NCBI GenBank assembly: GCA_044507605.1
Contig: JBIQJI010000010.1
Span: forward strand, 1-64,000
Length of the DNA: 64,000 bases
Reading direction: 5' to 3'
Source: Thermopolyspora sp044507605
Lineage (GTDB): Bacteria > Actinomycetota > Actinomycetes > Streptosporangiales > Streptosporangiaceae
Position 1 is the stretch's first letter, and each line of letters starts with the position of its first letter. Below, one piece after another: positions 9,549-17,493 of this stretch. The translations under genes were made by a program, and so were the position numbers. The notes below the pieces were generated by a model. That model had not been told where the DNA came from, ran no database searches, and saw nothing but the letters and a program-made list of their open reading frames with translations.

Positions 9549-11382
9549 AGCGCACCTCTTCCAGCAGGGCGAGGGCGCCCGCGCGTTCCTGCACCGAGAG
9601 CAGGACGAGCTTGGCGCCTTCGCCGGCGACGTTGCCCGCGCTGACGATGCGCGGCAGGGCGAGCCGGGGCACCAGGCCGATGCGGACGGCCGACGCCGGC
9701 GACAGGTAGGAGCCGAACGAGCCGGCCAGCAGCACCTGCTGGACGTCGGACTCGGCGACCCCGCACTCCTCCAGCAGCAGCCGCCACCCGGTCGAGATCG
9801 CCCCTTTGGCGAACTGCAGCTCCCGCACGTCCCGCTGCGACAGCCACACCGGCCCGGCCTCCGACAGCAGGAACACCCGCTCGTCGCCCATCGTGGTCAG
9901 CCGCGCGGCGAGCGCGGGCGCGACCCGGGCGGCGTCGGCGGGGGAGAGCAGCCGGCCCGAGGGGTCCAGCAGCCCGGTGCGGCACAGCTCGGCCACCGCG
10001 TCGACCAGCCCGGAGCCGCACAGCCCGGCCGGCTCCACGTCGCCGATGACGCCCAGCTCCACCCGCCCGGTCGCGGCGTCGACGCGCACGGTTTCGACGG
10101 CCCCCGGCTCGGCCCGCATGCCGCACCGGATGCGGGCCCCCTCGAAGGCGGGGCCGGCCGGGGCCGCCGTGGCCACCAGCCGGTCGGCGTCGCCCAGCAT
10201 GATCTCGCAGTTGGTGCCGACGTCGATGAACAGCCACAGCCGCCGGTCACGGTTCATTCCGGTGGCCAGCGCCCCCGCCACGATGTCGCCGCCGACGTAC
10301 GCGCCGAGCGCCGGCAGCACGAAGGCGCGCGCCTGCGGATGCACCGGCACGCCGAGGTCGGCGGCGAGCAGCGGCGGAAACGACCGGGCCGCCATGACGA
10401 ACGGGGCCACGCCGAGCGGCTCGGGGTCGATGCCGAGGGCGATGTGCACCATCGTGGCGTTGCCGGCCAGCGCCACCTCGTACACCTCCTCCGGCGTCAC
10501 CCCGCCCTGCTCGCACACCTCCCGGGTGAGCCTGGCGAGGGTGTCGCGGGCCGCGTCGCGCAGCCGGGCCGGCGCGGACGCGTCCACCATGCCGGCGCTG
10601 ATCCGCGAGATCACGTCCGCGCCGAACGGCCGCTGCAGGTTGAGCATCGAGCGCACGGCGGCGGGCGCGCCGGTGGACAGGTCGAGCAGGGTGGCGACGA
10701 CGGTGGTGGTGCCGAGGTCGTAGGCGATGCCGAACCGCCGGGCGGTGGTGTCGCCGGGCTCGACGTCGATCAGCGTCTCGTCGACGACCACCGCCGTGAC
10801 CTTGAAGCCGGCCTCCCGCATGACCCTGCCCGCGCGCCGCAGGGCGTGCAGGCAGGGGGTGACCTCCAGGTCGTCGATCGCCGCCACCAGCCGCTCGACG
10901 TCGGGCCTCTGGTCGTCGAGCGACGGCTCGGCCAGTTCGACGTACCGCTTCTGCACGGCCGGTCGCAGGATCACCTGCCGCCCCACCCCGACGGTGGCCG
11001 CTTTCGGCCTGGTGGTCAGCGGCGGCACCTCGACGGTCAGGTCGCGGTCGGCCCGGGCCAGGCACGCCAGCCGCCAGCCCTGGCGCAGCCGGTCGGCGTC
11101 GAAGGCGCGCGGGTCGAGCCGCGAGACCGGCACCTCGCCCGAGACGATCCTGACCTTGCACTTGCGGCAGGTGCCGTGCCCGCCGCAGGTCGAGTCGATG
11201 GCGATGCCGTTCCAGCTCGCCGCCTCGAACACGCTCACCCCGGGCGGTACGCCGACCTGTTCGCCCGACGGCTCGAAGCTCAGCCGCACACGCGGGGGCG
11301 CGTCGTGGGCGGGCGCGGGGGAGGGGCCCGCGGGGAGGGCCGCCCGGTGCCCCACCGGGCCCGCGGCCGGGTTCGCCGTCAC
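9478..11382 (-). CDS. Corrinoid activation ATPase with [2Fe-2S] domain (RamA/RACo type)
   Basis: Reductively reactivates the corrinoid cofactor when cob(I)alamin is accidentally oxidised to Co(II) during methyl transfer. The 634-residue product has an N-terminal plant-type ferredoxin domain with ligands Cys66, Cys72, Cys75 and Cys107 (CGGHGTCRKC then LACLAR). A linker and a C-terminal ASKHA-type ATPase follow: phosphate loops AYDLGTTTVVATLLD near residue 205 and FIDVGTNCEI further on, and adenosine motif LLAGSFGSYLSP. This layout is that of RACo and of the reactivators used by non-pyrrolysine MttB systems; RamA itself carries 4Fe-4S centres. GTG 11382 overlaps the preceding stop (GTGA), showing translational coupling. 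Confidence 0.9.
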   Translation of the reverse strand: MTANPAAGPVGHRAALPAGPSPAPAHDAPPRVRLSFEPSGEQVGVPPGVSVFEAASWNGIAIDSTCGGHGTCRKCKVRIVSGEVPVSRLDPRAFDADRLRQGWRLACLARADRDLTVEVPPLTTRPKAATVGVGRQVILRPAVQKRYVELAEPSLDDQRPDVERLVAAIDDLEVTPCLHALRRAGRVMREAGFKVTAVVVDETLIDVEPGDTTARRFGIAYDLGTTTVVATLLDLSTGAPAAVRSMLNLQRPFGADVISRISAGMVDASAPARLRDAARDTLARLTREVCEQGGVTPEEVYEVALAGNATMVHIALGIDPEPLGVAPFVMAARSFPPLLAADLGVPVHPQARAFVLPALGAYVGGDIVAGALATGMNRDRRLWLFIDVGTNCEIMLGDADRLVATAAPAGPAFEGARIRCGMRAEPGAVETVRVDAATGRVELGVIGDVEPAGLCGSGLVDAVAELCRTGLLDPSGRLLSPADAARVAPALAARLTTMGDERVFLLSEAGPVWLSQRDVRELQFAKGAISTGWRLLLEECGVAESDVQQVLLAGSFGSYLSPASAVRIGLVPRLALPRIVSAGNVAGEGAKLVLLSVQERAGALALLEEVRYVELSDRPGFNDRFVDQLAFPAS

Positions 11383-12236
11383 GGCGCGGCCGTCCGGGCG
11401 CGGTAGGCGGCGATCCAGTTCGCGCCCCACGGGTCGTTGCCGAGCAGCAGGTCCGCGGCCCGTACGGCGGTCACGCACTCGGGGGCGAGGGCGTTCATGA
11501 TGGCGCTGGTGAGCCCGGCGGCCATCGCCATGGGCAGGAAGGCCGCGCCCAGGGCGTGCCGCTCGGGCAGGCCGAACGACACGTTGGACGCGCCGAGGCA
11601 CATGTTGAGCCCGTACGTGTCGCGGATGGCGCGGATGGTGCCGAGGGTGACGTTGACCGCGTCGACGTCGGCGCCGACGGTCATCGCGAGCGGGTCGATG
11701 ACGATGTCCTCGATCGGGACGCCGAACTCCTGCGTCGCCACCCTGACGATCTTGCCGGTGATCTCCAGCCGCCGCTGCGCGGTCTCGGGGATGCCGGTCT
11801 CGTCGTTGGCGAGCGCGATCACGGCGGCGCCGTGCCGCTTGACCAGCGGCAGGACCTCGGCGAGCCGCTCGTCCTCGCCGGTCACCGAGTTGACCAGGGC
11901 CTTGCCGCGGTAGGCCGCCAGCGCCGCCGCGAGCGCCTCCACCACCGACGAGTCGATGCAGATCGGCAGGTCGGTGCGGGCCTGCACGGTCCGGACGACG
12001 CGGGCGAGCAGGTCGGCCTCGTCGGTGAGCGGCACCCCGGCGTTGACGTCGAGCACGTCCGCTCCGGCGGCGACCTGACGGTCGACGTCGGTCACCACCT
12101 GGGACAGGTCGCCGGCACGCAACGCCTCGGCGAACTTCTTCCGGCCGGTCGGGTTGATCCGTTCGCCGATGATGCAGAACGGCCGGTCCGGCCCGATGAC
12201 GACCTGGTTGCCGTTGGAGCTGAGCACGGTGTGCAT
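11379..12236 (-). CDS. Methyltetrahydrofolate:corrinoid methyltransferase (MtgA/MeTr type)
   Basis: Moves the methyl group between the corrinoid protein and tetrahydrofolate. The 285-residue protein is a pterin-binding TIM barrel: IGERINPTGRKKF near residue 23, DVNAGVP near 62, INS-like ALVNSVTGE near 113, ANDETGIP near 143, DPLA near 175, GASNVSFGLP near 215. These are the strand motifs of MeTr and of MtgA from the glycine betaine system. It lies 12 bp after the corrinoid gene and overlaps the reactivase gene, so the three are one transcription unit. In the catabolic direction it would produce 5-methyl-THF. Confidence 0.9.
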   Translation of the reverse strand: MHTVLSSNGNQVVIGPDRPFCIIGERINPTGRKKFAEALRAGDLSQVVTDVDRQVAAGADVLDVNAGVPLTDEADLLARVVRTVQARTDLPICIDSSVVEALAAALAAYRGKALVNSVTGEDERLAEVLPLVKRHGAAVIALANDETGIPETAQRRLEITGKIVRVATQEFGVPIEDIVIDPLAMTVGADVDAVNVTLGTIRAIRDTYGLNMCLGASNVSFGLPERHALGAAFLPMAMAAGLTSAIMNALAPECVTAVRAADLLLGNDPWGANWIAAYRARTAAP

Positions 12237-12248
12237 GACGACCTGCTT

Positions 12249-12911
12249 TCACGCTACGGGCGCGCGGCGCCGCTGGAGGAGTTCCTTGGCGCGGCGGACC
12301 GCGGTGGACGCGTCGGCCGCGTAGCCGTCGGCGCCGACGGCGTCGGCGTACTCCTGGGTGACGGGCGCGCCGCCGACCATGACGATCACCTGGTCGCGCA
12401 GCCCTGCCTTGACCAGGGCGTTGATGTTGGCCTTGAACATCGGCATGGTCGTCGTGAGGAACGCGGAGAACCCGACGATGTCGGGGCGGTGCCGCTCGAC
12501 GGCCGCGACGAACCGCTCCGGCGCGACCTGCACGCCCAGGTCGATGACCCGGAACCCCGCGCCCTCCAGCATGATGTTCACGAGGTTCTTCCCGATGTCG
12601 TGGACGTCGCCCTTCACCGTGCCCATCACGAACGTCCCGAGCGACGCCGCGCCCGTCTGCGCCAGCAGCGGCCGCAGCCGCTCCATCGCCCCGGCCATCG
12701 CCCGCCCCGCGATCAGCATCTCCGGCACGAAGAAGTCGCCCCGCTCGAACCGCGCCCCCACCTCCTCCAGCGACGGGATCAGCGCGTCGAACAGCATGGT
12801 CTCCGGGGCCAGGCCGAGCGTCAGGCCCCGGTCGGTCAGGTCGAGCACGGCGGGGGCGTTGCCCACCAGCGTCTCGTCGTACAGGCCGCGCAGGATCTCC
12901 TGCTCGTTCAT
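12249..12911 (-). CDS. Corrinoid-binding methyl carrier protein (MttC/MtgC type)
   Basis: Carries the methylcobamide between the substrate methyltransferase and MeTr. The 220-residue protein has a helical cap domain (residues 1-90) and a Rossmann-like B12 domain. The base-off/His-on signature is complete: Asp102-x-His104-x2-Gly107 in KGDVHDIGKN, followed by GFSAFLTTTMP and MVGGAPV, which contact the cobamide tail. Length and layout match MttC, MtbC and MtgC. It is the first enzyme gene after the regulator, in the order regulator, carrier, MeTr, reactivase, DUF1638. A ribosome binding site-like GTGAGGA precedes ATG 12911. Confidence 0.93.
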   Translation of the reverse strand: MNEQEILRGLYDETLVGNAPAVLDLTDRGLTLGLAPETMLFDALIPSLEEVGARFERGDFFVPEMLIAGRAMAGAMERLRPLLAQTGAASLGTFVMGTVKGDVHDIGKNLVNIMLEGAGFRVIDLGVQVAPERFVAAVERHRPDIVGFSAFLTTTMPMFKANINALVKAGLRDQVIVMVGGAPVTQEYADAVGADGYAADASTAVRRAKELLQRRRAPVA

Positions 12912-12938
12912 GTGTCCTCACCTGCACTCACTCGATGG

Positions 12939-13715
12939 TCAGGACGCTCCCAGGACGTCGGAAAGCGCCCTTGCCTCGGCGGCCAGCAGTTCGCCGACCT
13001 CCGTGACACGCTCAGCGTCGAGCCGGACCGCCGGGCCGGACACCGACAGCGCCGCGACGACCCTGCCGTCGCGCCCCCGTACCGCGGCCGCCACCGCGAC
13101 CAGCCCGGGTTCGAGCTCCTCCACGGCCACCGCGTAGCCGTCGCGCCGCACCTGGGCCAGCTGCCGGCGCAGCGCCTCGCGGTCGGTCACCGTGGCCCGG
13201 GTCCGCCGTTCGAGGGGGCCTTTCGGCAGCGACGCCGCGCCGTACGCGAGGAAGATCTTGCCGAGGGCGGAGCAGTGCAGCGGCACCCGCACCCCGACCC
13301 AGTTCGTCGCGCCCAGCAGATGACGGCTGTCGACCTGGTCGACCTGCTCGACCTCCCCGCCCGACAGCACGGCCAGGTTGACCGTCTCGCCGGTGCGTTC
13401 GCCGATGCGTTCCAGGGTGTCGCGGGCGGCGGCGGCCAGGTCGGCCGTGCCGGCCCGGCCGGCGTAGCGGGCGAGCACCGGGCCGGGGCGGAACGCGCCG
13501 CCGGGGTCGCGCTGCACCAGGCCGTGCCGCTCCAGGGCCGACAGCAGCCGCGAGGTGGTGCTCTTGGGCAGCCCGCTGTCGGTGAGCAGCCGGGTGAAGG
13601 GACGCGGCGCGTCGGCCTCGATCACGTCGACCAGCAGCCGGGCGGCGCGGTCGACGGCCTGGGTGCCGGGCGGCTGGGCCGCCGGGCGAGGGTCGGTGCC
13701 GGGCATGCGAACCAC
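12939..13715 (-). CDS. IclR-family regulator of the corrinoid operon
   Basis: Transcription factor with an N-terminal winged helix (QAVDRAARLLVDVIE, LPKSTTSRLLSALERHGLV, residues about 18-80) and a C-terminal IclR effector domain (NLAVLSGGEVEQVDQVD, HCSALGKIFLAYG, LSVSGPAVRLD). It is divergent from the mttB-like gene and 27 bp upstream of the corrinoid carrier gene, so it probably controls both directions and itself through the half-sites at 13736-13771. GTG 13715 and ATG 13706 are both possible starts; ATG has GGGTGG six bases upstream. The ligand is not predictable from sequence; a methylated amine or glyoxylate-like acid fits the context. Confidence 0.9.
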   Translation of the reverse strand: MVRMPGTDPRPAAQPPGTQAVDRAARLLVDVIEADAPRPFTRLLTDSGLPKSTTSRLLSALERHGLVQRDPGGAFRPGPVLARYAGRAGTADLAAAARDTLERIGERTGETVNLAVLSGGEVEQVDQVDSRHLLGATNWVGVRVPLHCSALGKIFLAYGAASLPKGPLERRTRATVTDREALRRQLAQVRRDGYAVAVEELEPGLVAVAAAVRGRDGRVVAALSVSGPAVRLDAERVTEVGELLAAEARALSDVLGAS

Positions 13716-13735
13716 CCATCGGTGAGGTGGAGGCG

Positions 13736-13771
13736 GGAACCAGGAGTTCCATGATGTGGAACCGAGGTTCC
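13736..13771. promoter_or_regulatory. Operator array between iclR and mttB
   Basis: Four alternating half-sites at about one-turn spacing: GGAAC 13736-13740, GTTCC 13746-13750, GGAAC 13758-13762, GTTCC 13767-13771. The central pair makes the near-perfect palindrome GTTCCATGATGTGGAAC (13746-13762). IclR-family operators commonly use TGGAA/TTCCA arms, so this is the likely binding region of the adjacent regulator. A TAGGAT at 13784-13789 could be the -10 box for mttB, without a convincing -35, which suits an activated promoter. Confidence 0.7.
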
Positions 13772-13819
13772 ATATTTCGAGCGTAGGATCAGCGTCACAG
13801 CCGGGTCAAGGGAGTGCAT

Positions 13820-15259
13820 ATGTTTGTCAACAAGATGCCTCGCTATGAGATCCTTTCGGCCGACGCCATGGCGATCCTCGACCGGGGCTGGCGCCGCATC
13901 GTTACCGAGATCGGCGTGGAGTTCCTGGCCCCCCGCGCCCTCGACCTGTTCCGCCGGGCCGGCATGCGCGTCGAAGGCACCACCGTGTTCTTCGACCCCG
14001 ACTTCATCCTCGAACAGGTGGCCAAGGCGCCCCGCGAGTTCGACGTCCAGGCCCGCAACCCGGCCAACTCGGTGCACATCGGCGGCGACCACATGGCCTT
14101 CGGCGCCGTCTACGGCTCGCCGTTCGTGCGAGAGGGCGACGTACGCCGCGACGCCACCCTCGACGACTACCACCGCTTCTGCAAGCTGTCACAGGCGTTC
14201 CCCGAGATCGACTCGGCCGGCGGCGTCGTGTGCGAGCCCAGCGACGCGCCCCTCGACTCGCGCCACCTCGACATGGTGTACGCCCTGCAGACGCTCACCG
14301 ACAAGATCTACATGGGCAGCGTCGTGTCCGGGCCCAACGCCGCCGACACGATCGCCATGACCTCGATCCTCTTCGGCGGCAGGGCGGCCATCGAACGCAC
14401 CCCCGCCACCATCTCCCTGATCAACTGCAACTCCCCGCTGCGGTGGGACGACCGCATGCTGGACGCCCAGTTCGAGTACTCCGCCGCGAACCAGGCCGTC
14501 GTCCTCACCCCGTTCCTGCTGATGGGCGCCATGTCGCCGGTGTCGATCCCGGCCACCCTCGTCCAGCAGATCGCCGAGGCGCTGACCGGCATCGCGCTGT
14601 CCCAGCTCATCCGCCCCGGCTGCCCGGTGATCTTCGGCTCGTTCCTGTCCAACATCGACATGCAGTCGGGCTCGCCGCAGTTCGGCACCCCCGAGTCGGC
14701 GATCGGCCTGTTCTGCACCGGGCAGATCGCCCGCCACTTCGGCCTGCCCTGGCGCTCGGGCGGTGGCCTCACCTCCTCGCAGACCGCTGACGCCCAGGCC
14801 GGCTACGAGGCGCTGATGACCATGCTGCCGACGTTCCTGGCCGGCGCCAACTGGGTGATGCACGCCGCCGGCTGGCTGGAGGGCGGCCTGGTCAGCGGCT
14901 TCGAGAAGTTCATCGTCGACGTCGAGATCCTGCGCATGCTCCAGCACGAGTTCACCCCCCTGGAGATCGACGAGGACGCGCTGGCCTTCGACGCCCACAC
15001 CGAGGTCGGGCACGGCGGGCACTTCCTCGGCGCCGCCCACACCATGGAGCGGTTCCGCACCTGCTTCTACCGCCCTCTGCTGTCCTCGTCCGACAACTAC
15101 GAGCGCTGGATGCGCCGGGGCGCCAAGGACGCCGCCGCCCGCGCCGCCGACATCTGCCGCGCCGAACTGGACAAGTACCAGGCGCCGCCCCTCGACGACG
15201 CCGTTCGCGAGGAGCTCGCCGACTACGTCGCCCGCCGTCGCGCCGAACTCGGCGATTGA
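13820..15259 (+). CDS. MttB-family (non-pyrrolysine) methylamine:corrinoid methyltransferase
   Basis: Substrate-specific methyltransferase that demethylates a quaternary or tertiary amine and methylates the corrinoid protein. The 479-residue protein spans the whole MttB TIM-barrel domain (ILDRGWRRIVTEIGVEFL near residue 20, AVYGSPFV, GAMSPVSIPATLVQQ, QSGSPQFGTPESA, AHTMERFRTCFYRP). No in-frame TAG occurs, so it is not the pyrrolysine trimethylamine enzyme but belongs with MtgB-like proteins that use glycine betaine, proline betaine or carnitine. Glycine betaine is inferred because dimethylglycine and sarcosine oxidases lie close by. ATG 13820 has AAGGGAG six bases upstream; GTG 13814 is less likely. 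No choline or betaine transporter is in view. Confidence 0.88.
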   Translation: MFVNKMPRYEILSADAMAILDRGWRRIVTEIGVEFLAPRALDLFRRAGMRVEGTTVFFDPDFILEQVAKAPREFDVQARNPANSVHIGGDHMAFGAVYGSPFVREGDVRRDATLDDYHRFCKLSQAFPEIDSAGGVVCEPSDAPLDSRHLDMVYALQTLTDKIYMGSVVSGPNAADTIAMTSILFGGRAAIERTPATISLINCNSPLRWDDRMLDAQFEYSAANQAVVLTPFLLMGAMSPVSIPATLVQQIAEALTGIALSQLIRPGCPVIFGSFLSNIDMQSGSPQFGTPESAIGLFCTGQIARHFGLPWRSGGGLTSSQTADAQAGYEALMTMLPTFLAGANWVMHAAGWLEGGLVSGFEKFIVDVEILRMLQHEFTPLEIDEDALAFDAHTEVGHGGHFLGAAHTMERFRTCFYRPLLSSSDNYERWMRRGAKDAAARAADICRAELDKYQAPPLDDAVREELADYVARRRAELGD

Positions 15260-15427
15260 CCACGGCGCCCGATCACGGCGCCCGATCAGGGCGCTCGACC
15301 ACGGCGACCGCTGCGCCGCCTCACGCGGCGACCGACATCGTCCGGGAGCGGCGTCGAGAATCTCCCGTTACCCGGCTTGTGTACCGTGATCGCTCATGTC
15401 GCAAAGGTCAAAAAGGAGTAAAGGCGG

Positions 15428-16384
15428 ATGAGCGCGAACAGAAGCACCGGAGCGGGCGGACAGGGCTCCACGGGGAGAAAGGTGCTGCTGCGCGGCGCTC
15501 TGCTCGCCGTCGTCGCGGTCATCGCGCTGAGCTTCACGGCGGCCGGCTGCACCCGGGTCAGCACCGCGCCCGACGAGATCGTGCTGCACTACGCCGGCGG
15601 CATGTTCGAGGCACGGAAGTTCGAACGCTGCATCGACCCCTCCAGCGGGGCGACGTACCTGGGACCGGGCGACACCTACTACGCCTACCCGTTCGGCCAG
15701 CGCACCTTCGACTTCACCGGAGTCAAGGACGCCGAGTCCGACCCGATCACCGTGGTCTCCAAGGACAACGTCGAGATGACCGTCGACGGCGTCGCGACGT
15801 TCACCCTCAACACCGACTGTGACACCCTGCGCCGGTTCCACGAGCGCATCGGACTGAAGTACGGCGCCTACCTCGACGACGGCAAGACCTCGGCGGGCTG
15901 GAACCGCATGCTCAACTTCTACCTCAAGCAGCCCTTGGACCGCGCCCTCGACGCCGCGAGCCAGGAGTTCGAGTGGCGCAAGCTGTTCAACGACCCGACC
16001 ACCAAGCAGAAGTGGGAGGAGCGTGTCGGCGCCCTCACCGCCCAGTTCATCAAGGAGACGGCCGGCGCCGACTACTTCTGCCAGCCCAACTTCGCCGGGA
16101 CCGGCCCCTGCGGCAGCATCGTGCTGACCATTCAGAAGCCCGAGCCGCCCGACAGCCTGGTCAACGCCCTGGCGGCCGAGCAGGCGGCCAAGCAGCAGAA
16201 CCTCGCCCAGCAGCAGATCAACGCGAAGGTGCGCACCGAGCTCCAGTCGATCAGGGAACTGGTCAAGGTGCTCGGCCCCAACGGCGCCGTGCTGTGGAAG
16301 GCCATCCAGGACGGCAAGGTCGAGGTGATCCCCATCCCGGAGAACGGCAGCATCAACATCACCCCGTCGAAGAAGACGAAGTGA
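15428..16384 (+). CDS. SPFH/prohibitin-like lipoprotein
   Basis: A 318-residue protein with a hydrophobic N-terminal segment (residues 18-40) ending at a lipobox-like TAAGC (Cys41), so probably lipid-anchored outside the membrane. The body contains an SPFH-like region (DAESDPITVVSKDNVEMTVD, residues about 100-200) and a C-terminal coiled, Gln-rich stretch (ALAAEQAAKQQNLAQQQINA), then IREL and a basic end. Prohibitin/stomatin proteins form membrane scaffolds; no specific role can be assigned here. ATG 15428 is preceded by AAGGCGG and AGGAG. Convergent with the DUF2277 gene. Confidence 0.7.
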   Translation: MSANRSTGAGGQGSTGRKVLLRGALLAVVAVIALSFTAAGCTRVSTAPDEIVLHYAGGMFEARKFERCIDPSSGATYLGPGDTYYAYPFGQRTFDFTGVKDAESDPITVVSKDNVEMTVDGVATFTLNTDCDTLRRFHERIGLKYGAYLDDGKTSAGWNRMLNFYLKQPLDRALDAASQEFEWRKLFNDPTTKQKWEERVGALTAQFIKETAGADYFCQPNFAGTGPCGSIVLTIQKPEPPDSLVNALAAEQAAKQQNLAQQQINAKVRTELQSIRELVKVLGPNGAVLWKAIQDGKVEVIPIPENGSINITPSKKTK

Positions 16385-16400
16385 CGCCGTGCGGCCCTCC

Positions 16401-16449
16401 GGCCCGGAACGCCCGGGCCGGGGGAACGCCGGCCGGGCGCGCCCGGCCG
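16401..16449. terminator. Paired GC hairpins between convergent genes
   Basis: Two inverted repeats lie between the convergent SPFH-like and DUF2277 genes. GGCCCGG 16401-16407 pairs with CCGGGCC 16413-16419, and a perfect 20-bp palindrome (CGGCCGGGCG then its mirror) spans 16430-16449, ending against the DUF2277 stop. They are likely a bidirectional terminator. Confidence 0.55.
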
Positions 16450-16659
16450 TCAGGAGCCGCGCACGTGCAGTGAGGCCAGCAGGTGCCTGGTGGTCTGGGC
16501 GACCTCGGCCACGGCGCGGTCGAACGCCTCGGCGTTGTGGGCCGCCGGGCGGTGAAACCCGGAGACCTTGCGGACGTACTGCCGCGCGGCGGCCTCGATG
16601 TCGGCGTCGGTCACCTCGTCCTGGTAGGGCGGCCGCAACGTTCGGATGCTTCGGCACAT
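16450..16659 (-). CDS. DUF2277 family protein
   Basis: A 69-residue protein beginning MCRSIRTLRPPYQDEVTDAD, the conserved opening of DUF2277, a small soluble actinobacterial family of unknown function. The rest is predicted helical (AARQYVRKVSGF, FDRAVAEVAQTT). It lies 63 bp after the iclR gene on the same strand and may be read through from the glycolate operon, but no link is known. Confidence 0.85.
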   Translation of the reverse strand: MCRSIRTLRPPYQDEVTDADIEAAARQYVRKVSGFHRPAAHNAEAFDRAVAEVAQTTRHLLASLHVRGS

Positions 16660-16722
16660 ACCCTCAGTGTGCCCGACGCCACCGACACGACGGCACGGCC
16701 CGGTGGCGGCGGCGTCACGGTG

Positions 16723-17466
16723 TCAGGTGGGGGAGCCGAGGACCTCCGCGGCGAACTCGTCGGCGATCAGGCGCAGGCTGCGGGCCAGGTCGTCGCGGTC
16801 GAGGGCGTCGATGCGCTCGGCGGGGCCCGAGACCGACATGCCGGCGATGACGCGGTCGCCGTCGCGCACGGGCACGGCCAGGCAGTGCACGCCCAGCTCC
16901 TCCTCGCCGAGGTCCAGGGCGTAGCCCCGCTCGCGCACGGTCTCCAGCTCGCCGAGCAGCGTCTCGATCGACGTGATCGTGCGCCCCGTGCGCCGGGGCA
17001 GCCCGGTGCGTTCCAGCACGGTGGCGGCGTCGGGACGGTGGGCGAGCATGACCTTGCCGACGGCGGTGCTGTGCGGCAGCACCCGTCGGCCCACCTCGGC
17101 GAACATCCGCAGCCGGCGCGGCGACTGCACCTGGGCGACGTACACCACGAAGTCGCCTTCCAGCACCGCCAAGTTGGCCGTCTCGCCCGACAGGTCCACC
17201 ATGCGCGCCAGGTACGGCCGCGCCCACGCGGCCACCATGCCTTCGGCGGCGCCGGCCAGCCGCACCAGCGCCCCGCCGAGGGCGTACCGCCGGTCGTCCT
17301 GCTGCCGCACGTAGCCCCGGGCGAGCAGCGCCCGCAGCAGCCGGTGGATCGTGCCGTACGGCAGCCCGGTCGTGGCCGCGATCTCCGATAACCCGGCGGC
17401 TCCGCCCCGCTCGGCCAGGGCCTCCAGCACGTCGAGCGCCCGGTCGATCGACTGGACTCCGCTCAT
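16723..17466 (-). CDS. IclR-family regulator of the glycolate/malate synthase operon
   Basis: A 247-residue IclR protein: winged helix (IDRALDVLEALAERGGAAGLSE, residues 6-65, with TGLPYGTIHRLLRALLARGY as recognition region) and IclR ligand domain (ETANLAVLEGDFVVYVAQV, LPHSTAVGKVMLA, CLAVPVRDGDRVIAGMSVSG). The ligand domain resembles AllR-like proteins that sense glyoxylate, which suits the gene neighbourhood. It is the last gene of the operon aceB-glcD-glcE-glcF-iclR, 27 bp after glcF, so it is likely autoregulated through the operators at 23538-23574. Confidence 0.88.
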   Translation of the reverse strand: MSGVQSIDRALDVLEALAERGGAAGLSEIAATTGLPYGTIHRLLRALLARGYVRQQDDRRYALGGALVRLAGAAEGMVAAWARPYLARMVDLSGETANLAVLEGDFVVYVAQVQSPRRLRMFAEVGRRVLPHSTAVGKVMLAHRPDAATVLERTGLPRRTGRTITSIETLLGELETVRERGYALDLGEEELGVHCLAVPVRDGDRVIAGMSVSGPAERIDALDRDDLARSLRLIADEFAAEVLGSPT

Positions 17467-17493
17467 TGGGGGCTCACTCCCGGATCCTTCGGG

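Noticed and set aside
11556..13754. Long plus-strand frame across the corrinoid operon
   Set aside because: It is antisense to clearly recognised MeTr, corrinoid and IclR genes and has no domain of its own.
13820..15259. Pyrrolysine-containing trimethylamine methyltransferase
   Set aside because: No in-frame TAG occurs in the gene and no pyl genes are present in the window.
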